In this document: piece after piece, positions 58,058 through 64,000 of the stretch
Layout: each line of letters begins with the position of its first letter
How positions within the stretch are numbered: position 1 is the stretch's first letter
Source of the DNA: Nitrospirota bacterium
GTDB taxonomy: Bacteria; Nitrospirota; Thermodesulfovibrionia; Thermodesulfovibrionales; UBA6898
Direction of reading: 5' to 3'
Length of the DNA stretch: 64,000 bases
Assembly (NCBI GenBank): GCA_016217675.1
Contig: JACRHC010000038.1
Location: 1-64,000 of the forward strand
Notes under the pieces: generated by a model
The model's database searches: none
What the model saw: only the letters and a program-made list of their open reading frames with translations
What the model was told of the DNA's origin: nothing
Program-made: the position numbers and the translations under genes

Positions 58058-61000
58058 ATGAAGGGAAGATACACTAATCCGATTTTAACAGCAGGGTTGC
58101 TGCTTATGGTCCTGCTCTTTCCGGTGGCTCCGGCATCTGCGGTGCCCCCTGCAATGAAGACCTATTGCGCGGTCCCTCCGTTCCTTGCCTCTGCCACCCA
58201 GCCGAATATCATGGTCATACTGGATAATTCAGGCAGTATGGAATGGGCTGCCTATGCGAGCAGCTTTGACCCGACCCAGTTTGTTAATGGCCATTACTAT
58301 GGCCTATTTGATGCAACAAAGAATTACCGGTATGATACTGCAGTAGTTCCGAGCCGGTGGGTGCCAACCCTGAACAACGTCGGTACGGGTACCCTCACAA
58401 ACCCTATCGCAAGCGGCGACCTTCTTAATTGGGCCGCCATGAAGAGGGTCGATGTATCGAAAAAGCTGCTGATCGGGGGTAAAGCAAGTTCAGGGGCATA
58501 CGTTGCTGCTGACCGCACGACCAGTCCGGTCAAGCTTTACGGCCATGCAAGCGGTTCAGGCAGCGGCTTGACCAAAGACTACGTAAGTCCTGTGGCTGCA
58601 CCCTATACCATCTATCCGTTTACCGGAGATTATGAGTATTCGGTTAATGGGCGGCAGCTCACAATCTCTCCCAATAACCCGGGGCTAACCAGTGAAAATG
58701 TGAGGCCGAACAGCAATGTGGACATCCCGGCTGTCTGGACCGTATCCCCTGGCGGATCGAACGCATGGGCAGATGTGGATGATAATGTCGGCGCCAATGA
58801 CGGCGACACCTCCTATATCCAGAATGCAAATACGTCATCACCCGGCAACACAGCCCCTGCGATATTTGGCTATAAGCCGTATGTGCCTGGTGCCGTCATA
58901 TCTGCAAACCCGAACATAACCAATGTGCAGCTTATCATAAGGGCGAAGAAGGCAGGTACATCAACCAGCAATACCAGGAGGGTCGCAGCTGTTGTACGGA
59001 TCAAGGGTCCGGCCTCGGATATTGACTATGCGACTGGTACCTCTTCTCTCGCTACAAACTATAACAGTGACATTACGTTAGGCTGGACAACCAATCCTCA
59101 TACAGGTGCTGCATGGCAATGGGCTGACCTGACCGGCGTCGGCGTCGGCAGCATTGTCGGATATGGTGTCAAGGCAGGCAGCACGATTACGGCAAATAAC
59201 TACATCCGTGTTACGCAGGTTTATATGAAGGTGACCGTCTCCAATCCTTCAGGAACCTATGACATTATCGTAGATCAGGGGACAACTGCTGCAAGCGGCA
59301 TTCTTGATACCATGGCCGGCGATGTCAGATTCGGCCTGACCTACTATAATTCTTCCGACCAGGGCGGAAACGTCAATCAGTATGTCAACTTCGGTGCAGT
59401 GCCTGCAATGATACAGTCAATCAGCAATATGGACCCTGGAACCTGGACGCCATTGGCTGAAACATTGTATGAGACGACAAGGTATTTCAGGCAGGATTCA
59501 ACTTACTATAGCAATACTGACTATATTAAAGGTTGTAGTGGCGCGGCTGATGGGGACGATACATGCGGCGCTGCCTCAACTCCCACAACAAGGGACCCGT
59601 ATTACTTCGATTTTGTCGATCCAGGGATGCCTGACGGGTATGTGCCCTGCGCCAAGTCCTTTATCCTGTTCCTGACTGACGGAGAATCAACGCAGGATCT
59701 GAGCATCCCGGGGACAACAGCGGGAACGCCGCCTGTATCAACAACTGCCTGTGACATCTCAAACATCAAAGGCTGTTCAGGCTATGGGACCCTGCCGGAT
59801 TCTCCAAGATATGGAGGGACCACAGTAGGGACCACCTATGCATCGAGCGGCTCCGATTACCTGATCGATGTAGCGTACTGGGCACGGACAGCAGACCTTC
59901 GCCCCGGCTCCTGCACAGCCGTACCGTCAATCTGGAGCCAGTGTCTGCCCGGAACGCAGAATATCACGCTCTATCCTGTGTTTCTCTTCGGCTCCGGCTC
60001 TACACTCCTGAAGGATGCCTCTATATATGGAGGGTTTGAGGACCTGAACAATAATAACAGGCCGGACTGTACCACGCTCCCTGAGGAATGCTATCGGGAT
60101 ACGGACGGTGACGGTGTTATCGAGTCCAATGGCCAGGACGACCCGATCACCTATTTCGAAGGCGACGATGGGTATAGACTCGAAACGGCGATCACGGATG
60201 CGATTAATGCAATACTGGTCAGGACTGCATCGGGAACTGCTGCATCGGTTCTTGCCTCGGGCGAGGGCAGCGGCGCCAATCTTGTCCAGTCGATCTTTTA
60301 TCCCAAGCGCTCGTTTGTCGGCAGCGCTGAGGTCTCCTGGATCGGCACCCTGGCAAATATGTGGTATTTTATCGACCCCAACCTCCTGAACAGCTCTATT
60401 CGCGAGGATACCACTACCGACCGGGCACTTAAGCTTACCCAGGACCGGGTTGTCGAATATGTCTTTGATTCGAGCACAAGCCAGACCTATATGAACCTCT
60501 TTACCGATTCAGACGGCAATAGTATTAAAGAGGTGCCTGCTGTGGCGACTGCGGATATGGACACGCTGAAATATCTCTGGGAGGCAGGCAGGATACTCTT
60601 CCAGCAGACAGCAGGCGACACAAATCCGGGATCTCTGTATGCGGCAACAGGGAGAAATATCTATACCAATACGAATGGTGACGCCACGCTTGACGGCTTT
60701 ACTACGGCAAATGCTGCAACGCTGAGACCTCTTCTTGGTGTGCCGACGAACGGTGATGCCTCAAACCTGATACGGTACATCCGCGGCAATGACGGTGTTA
60801 CGGTCGACCTTGACGGTGATGGCGTTCAGGACGCTACCAGGCCCAGGGCTACCACGGTTAATATCGGCGGCACAAACGTCAACGGTATCTGGAAGATGGG
60901 AGATGTCATTAACTCCACGCCGAAGATCGCTTCCTGGACACCGCTGAACCAGTATGATAAGACCTACAAAGACAGCACGTATCAGTCATTTTATACGACA

Positions 61001-63019
61001 ACCGGGTACAAGAACCGAGGCATGGTCTTTGTCGGCGGCAATGACGGTATGCTCCATGCCTTCAAGTTAGGGCTCCTTGGCATTTATTACGAGACTGACC
61101 GGAAGGCATCGCTCGGGAAATACTGCTCAACTACGACGACAAAGGGCTGCTCTGCAGATAGTGACTGTCCCGGATCAGAATCCTGCCTGACTGATGGTAA
61201 CATTGGAAAGGAGGCCTGGGCCTTTATTCCCAAAAATACGCTGCCCTATCTTCTGTATCAGGCTAAGGAAGACTACTGCCATCTGTACAGCATTGACGCC
61301 AGTCCTGTCCTTTTCGACGCAAGTATAAATAAACCTGCGGGCTGCTCTTCAGCCAACTACTGGGACTGCAATAAGACGGTGGACAGTTGGAAGACAGTGC
61401 TGATCGGCGGCATGCGTTACGGCGGCTCTTGCAGGAACACGGGATCAAGCTGCACGGAATGCGTCAAGAACCCGGTTACTGATGTCGGCTATTCTTCTTA
61501 CTTTGCCCTCGATATTACCAACCCTGAAAGCCCGTCACTCCTTTGGGAATATGAAAATCCTGCGCTTGGGCTTTCTACTACCGGCCCTGCCATTGTGCGA
61601 ATCAGCACCAAGACGAGCTGCGCTGCAGCAGGCACGAGTTGCACGTATGACGGCGACTGTCCAGTCGGAGATACCTGCCTGCAGAACAAGGACACAAACG
61701 GCAGGTGGTTCGTGGTGTTGGGCACAGGCCCTACAGGGTATGTCAGTCCTAATACGCGCCAGTTTATGGGGGTAAGCTCCTATTATGAATCAAATGATGC
61801 CTTTAACTGGAGCCACTCTCCTAAACTGCTGGTCCTTGATCTGGCTACAGGCGTACTTCAGAGAACGATTGACACCTTCCCCAATGGCGGTTTCATAGGC
61901 TCGCTCAATGGCGCTACCATCGATGTTGACAGCGACTATTCTGATGACGCCCTTTATTTTGGTTATGTGGGCCACAACTGGGCAACCTTGAGCGCGGATA
62001 CCAGCGCCGCTGATCTGGATCCTGTCACACCACTAATTGGCAACAGCAGGATTAATTTCCTTGATGCCTCGACAGTTCTGAGTTCAACCAATGACATTTA
62101 TAATGGCAAATTTATCGAGATTCTGGATGGCAGCTCACATTGGCTGACCAGGATGATCACCGGATATGACGGCGCCAATAAGATCGCGACCCTGGACTCT
62201 CCCATCCCCTCGGGCACGATCAGTGCAACTGATTTTATCTTTCCCGGCTGGAATACGGGCGGTGTGGGCAGATTGCTTACCAAAGAGAGCCTCGATCCGA
62301 CCAATTGGGCCATGTCAAATGTGATAACGACCAGTGGCCCGGTAACGTCAAACGTTTCAAAGATACTGAACGTCAAAGACCATACCATGCGGCTCTACTT
62401 CGGAACAGGGAGATACTACTATAAGCTGGGACAGATCGTTGACGATGCAACGGCAACGAGAAAGATCTATGGCGTAAAGGACCCCTGTATTACCGCAAGC
62501 GGCGTGGATACTGCCTGCACAACAGCGGTGGCCGAAGGCTCTCTTGGCTCAGCGGATAACGGCCTCGTTAATACAACCGGCTCGACCGATACCTTTGGCA
62601 ATTCTGATGCAACCGGTTCAACCGACGCTGACGGCTGGTATCTGTCGCTTCAGGCAGCCTTTGGGTCAAACGGTGCTGAGCGAAGCATCACAGACTCGCT
62701 CGCCACACCTTTGGGTGTAGTCTTCTTTACCACGACCAAGCCGTCGACCGATGTCTGCACCTTTGGAGGTCAGTCGTATATATGGGCCGTGAAGTATGAC
62801 ACGGGCGGCACGGTCCCCGCAGGCGTTCTGAAGGGCAAGGCCATGATTCAGCTTTCAACAGGTGCAATTCAGGAGGTTGATCTGAGCAATAGATTTAATG
62901 CCCAGGGGAATAGACGCACATCGGTCCCCATGCAGGGCATGCCGCCTATGGACCAGAGTCTGAACGTTCCTGTTGCGCCGGCGCCAATTAAAAAGATACT
63001 GCATATGAAGAAAAGATGA
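58058..63019 (+). CDS. pilY1: PilY1-like type IV pilus tip adhesin
   Basis: 1653 residues. A signal peptide is followed by a VWA fold with 'NIMVILDNSGSMEWA' (MIDAS DxSGS) and its continuation near residues 410-560 ('SFILFLTDGESTQDLS'). A Ca-binding-like loop 'DTDGDGVIESNGQD' is at about 690. The C-terminal PilY1 beta-propeller includes 'GMVFVGGNDGMLHAFKLG', 'EAWAFIPKNTLPYLLYQA', 'WKTVLIGGMRYGG' and 'YFALDITNPESPSLLWEYEN'. Two Cys-rich inserts ('CSADSDCPGSESCL' and 'CTYDGDCPVGDTCL') interrupt the propeller. It should help pilus extension and adhesion. It overlaps the pilin gene by 4 bp. Confidence 0.93.
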   Translation: MKGRYTNPILTAGLLLMVLLFPVAPASAVPPAMKTYCAVPPFLASATQPNIMVILDNSGSMEWAAYASSFDPTQFVNGHYYGLFDATKNYRYDTAVVPSRWVPTLNNVGTGTLTNPIASGDLLNWAAMKRVDVSKKLLIGGKASSGAYVAADRTTSPVKLYGHASGSGSGLTKDYVSPVAAPYTIYPFTGDYEYSVNGRQLTISPNNPGLTSENVRPNSNVDIPAVWTVSPGGSNAWADVDDNVGANDGDTSYIQNANTSSPGNTAPAIFGYKPYVPGAVISANPNITNVQLIIRAKKAGTSTSNTRRVAAVVRIKGPASDIDYATGTSSLATNYNSDITLGWTTNPHTGAAWQWADLTGVGVGSIVGYGVKAGSTITANNYIRVTQVYMKVTVSNPSGTYDIIVDQGTTAASGILDTMAGDVRFGLTYYNSSDQGGNVNQYVNFGAVPAMIQSISNMDPGTWTPLAETLYETTRYFRQDSTYYSNTDYIKGCSGAADGDDTCGAASTPTTRDPYYFDFVDPGMPDGYVPCAKSFILFLTDGESTQDLSIPGTTAGTPPVSTTACDISNIKGCSGYGTLPDSPRYGGTTVGTTYASSGSDYLIDVAYWARTADLRPGSCTAVPSIWSQCLPGTQNITLYPVFLFGSGSTLLKDASIYGGFEDLNNNNRPDCTTLPEECYRDTDGDGVIESNGQDDPITYFEGDDGYRLETAITDAINAILVRTASGTAASVLASGEGSGANLVQSIFYPKRSFVGSAEVSWIGTLANMWYFIDPNLLNSSIREDTTTDRALKLTQDRVVEYVFDSSTSQTYMNLFTDSDGNSIKEVPAVATADMDTLKYLWEAGRILFQQTAGDTNPGSLYAATGRNIYTNTNGDATLDGFTTANAATLRPLLGVPTNGDASNLIRYIRGNDGVTVDLDGDGVQDATRPRATTVNIGGTNVNGIWKMGDVINSTPKIASWTPLNQYDKTYKDSTYQSFYTTTGYKNRGMVFVGGNDGMLHAFKLGLLGIYYETDRKASLGKYCSTTTTKGCSADSDCPGSESCLTDGNIGKEAWAFIPKNTLPYLLYQAKEDYCHLYSIDASPVLFDASINKPAGCSSANYWDCNKTVDSWKTVLIGGMRYGGSCRNTGSSCTECVKNPVTDVGYSSYFALDITNPESPSLLWEYENPALGLSTTGPAIVRISTKTSCAAAGTSCTYDGDCPVGDTCLQNKDTNGRWFVVLGTGPTGYVSPNTRQFMGVSSYYESNDAFNWSHSPKLLVLDLATGVLQRTIDTFPNGGFIGSLNGATIDVDSDYSDDALYFGYVGHNWATLSADTSAADLDPVTPLIGNSRINFLDASTVLSSTNDIYNGKFIEILDGSSHWLTRMITGYDGANKIATLDSPIPSGTISATDFIFPGWNTGGVGRLLTKESLDPTNWAMSNVITTSGPVTSNVSKILNVKDHTMRLYFGTGRYYYKLGQIVDDATATRKIYGVKDPCITASGVDTACTTAVAEGSLGSADNGLVNTTGSTDTFGNSDATGSTDADGWYLSLQAAFGSNGAERSITDSLATPLGVVFFTTTKPSTDVCTFGGQSYIWAVKYDTGGTVPAGVLKGKAMIQLSTGAIQEVDLSNRFNAQGNRRTSVPMQGMPPMDQSLNVPVAPAPIKKILHMKKR

Positions 63020-63603
63020 ATAACAGAGGCATATCACTCATAGAGCTTGTTGTAGTCACCGCTGTTATAGCGATCCTTGCGGTTGCGCTTGGCTTTACGT
63101 ACTCGGGCTGGCGAGGTGCCTATAATGTAGAGAAGACAACAAAGGATATCTTTACTGCTCTTACGGACGCCAGGGGAAGGGCAGTTACGCAGCGAAGGGC
63201 CTATTTTGTTGATTTTCCAACAGCTACGACATACCGTATGGCAATGGACGACAGCAATGGAACAGCCAAGGTGAATGATGGCGATGCGACCTTTCAGCCA
63301 CAGGTGAACCCATTGGTCGTGACTGCGAATACGGACACGACAGTGCAGACTTTTCCGAAGGTATCCGAATATACGATTGTCTGGAATCCCGGTGGGACAA
63401 TTACCTTTGATCGCAGTGGGATTATTATTATACCCCCGCCCCCGCCGCCCCCGCCGGCCCCCGGCACCGTTTGCCTGACGACCATAGCTGACGCTGATTA
63501 TGACTGTATTGAGGTTACGCAGACCAGGATCAATCTCGGAAAACTGACTACTAAGATACCAGATGGAGGGGCATGTGCTACAGCTAATTGTATTGCGAAA
63601 TAG
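63016..63603 (+). CDS. Minor pilin / pseudopilin, FimT-GspH type
   Basis: 195 residues. The type III signal is 'MNNRGISLIELVVVTAVIAI' with cleavage after Gly5 and the essential Glu at +5, cut and N-methylated by PilD. The body has the GspH/FimT sheet ('RGRAVTQRRAYFVDFPTATT'). An unusual 'IIIIPPPPPPPPAPGT' run splits the chain near residue 140, and a Cys pair follows. It would sit at the pilus tip with PilY1. Confidence 0.88.
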   Translation: MNNRGISLIELVVVTAVIAILAVALGFTYSGWRGAYNVEKTTKDIFTALTDARGRAVTQRRAYFVDFPTATTYRMAMDDSNGTAKVNDGDATFQPQVNPLVVTANTDTTVQTFPKVSEYTIVWNPGGTITFDRSGIIIIPPPPPPPPAPGTVCLTTIADADYDCIEVTQTRINLGKLTTKIPDGGACATANCIAK

Positions 63604-64000
63604 CCGGGGCGTAACGCTCATCGAGGTCCTCATAGCCATGACAGTCCTCCTGATTGTCTTTATGGGACTTATTCAGGCCTCAATTGTGGCGATTGGAGCT
63701 AATACGCGTAACGAGATCAGGGATGAGGCAGCAAGGTTCACTTCAGAATTGATGACCCGGTTACGTTCAGCGCCCTTTGAAGATCTTGATGGGGTACTTG
63801 CGGCGACCCCAGCGGCACCGGATCCTGCCAGCTTTACCGTGAACCCTGCCCTAACATCGCGGACGATACGAAATGCAACTGTTTCGTATACCGTAGGGGT
63901 CGTTATTGCTTCGATTGATGCTGATCACAAGCAAATAACGATCAATACCACTTGGACGTGGCAGGGCGAGACGATGACGCATTCCATATCGGCATTCAGA
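63575..64000 (+). CDS. PilV-like minor pilin, partial at window end
   Basis: Open frame starting at GTG 63575 behind GGAGGGG and overlapping the previous gene by 29 bp. Residues ~9 onward are 'NSRGVTLIEVLIAMTVLLIV', a type III pilin signal, followed by 'GLIQASIVAIGANTRNEIRD', the PilV/type IV minor pilin pattern. The frame is open to base 64000. The exact start is uncertain; TTG 63593 would give a shorter leader. Confidence 0.82.
   Translation, partial: MLQLIVLRNSRGVTLIEVLIAMTVLLIVFMGLIQASIVAIGANTRNEIRDEAARFTSELMTRLRSAPFEDLDGVLAATPAAPDPASFTVNPALTSRTIRNATVSYTVGVVIASIDADHKQITINTTWTWQGETMTHSISAFR

Noticed and set aside
1-64000. CRISPR arrays, rRNA genes, prophage or integrative element
   Set aside because: No regularly spaced direct repeats, no rRNA sequence, and no integrase or phage structural genes were seen; the tRNA-Leu end is not duplicated in its flanks.

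Overview
The window reads as a chromosomal segment of an anaerobic or microaerophilic, Gram-negative, respiratory bacterium of about 50% GC. Gene content (multi-Fe-S molybdoenzyme parts, nitric oxide reductase, DsbC-like thiol proteins, AmmeMemoRadiSam genes, PilY1-type pili, PilZ/DUF4388/DnaJ mosaics) suggests Nitrospirota (Thermodesulfovibrionia-like) or a related lineage. This is an inference from gene style, not from a marker-gene tree.

Layout. 1-5.2 kb: the end of a molybdopterin oxidoreductase, its four-cluster Fe-S subunit, a terminator, then a TorD chaperone, a polyferredoxin, an FmdE-like protein, a ModE-type HTH protein and a MoeA-like protein, i.e. a molybdoenzyme maturation block. 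5.2-11 kb: a TetR repressor with a clear promoter/operator and a YbhGFSR-like efflux pump. 11-16.4 kb: a c/b5 haem membrane chimera, small secreted proteins, a thioesterase, a HigBA-like toxin-antitoxin (TA) pair, a decayed IS66 transposase, a MOSC protein and an HPP membrane protein. 16.5-20 kb: norC (fused to a second cytochrome c) and norB behind an FNR-type box, then a NapH-like Fe-S membrane protein. 20-22.7 kb: a Doc/AbrB TA pair, a decayed WYL regulator and recJ. 22.8-29.7 kb: housekeeping secF-secD-yajC on the minus strand and rpmH-rnpA-yidD-yidC-mnmE on the plus strand. 29.7-39.9 kb: a CBS-containing family II pyrophosphatase, a PilZ-DUF4388-DnaJ-TPR protein, a double-ACT protein, tRNA-Leu(CAA), and a FecR-TPR-beta-barrel giant followed by a CHASE2 nucleotide cyclase. 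40-46 kb (minus strand): a tight operon joining a spermidine-synthase-like membrane protein, an FMN-binding NosR-like protein, a small membrane protein, the AmmeMemoRadiSam radical SAM enzyme, a tiny Tat-like protein hidden between genes, and a MEMO-AMMECR1 fusion with a lipoprotein-like leader. 46-52.8 kb: a Crp/Fnr regulator, a receiver protein, a PAP2-GT39 fusion, a GtrB-like transferase, an AglD-like membrane protein, bioA and a small anchored protein. 52.9-55.5 kb: two DsbC-like thiol proteins, one of which is a selenoprotein. 55.5-57.5 kb: a DUF4143 ATPase and a VapBC pair. 57.7-64 kb: a type IV pilus block (PilY1, FimT/GspH-like, PilV-like; the last runs off the end).

The strongest finding is the gene at 52911-53672. 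An in-frame TGA replaces the first cysteine of a CPYC active site, reading continues without another stop, a 7-bp hairpin with a GG-containing loop lies about 15 nt downstream, and a Cys paralogue with an added CXXCH haem motif follows. Other notable items are the AmmeMemoRadiSam redox operon with two tiny proteins, in-frame insertions of degenerate 7-bp tandem repeats in a moeA-like gene and recJ, the FecR-TPR-barrel/cyclase pair, and the dihaem NorC.
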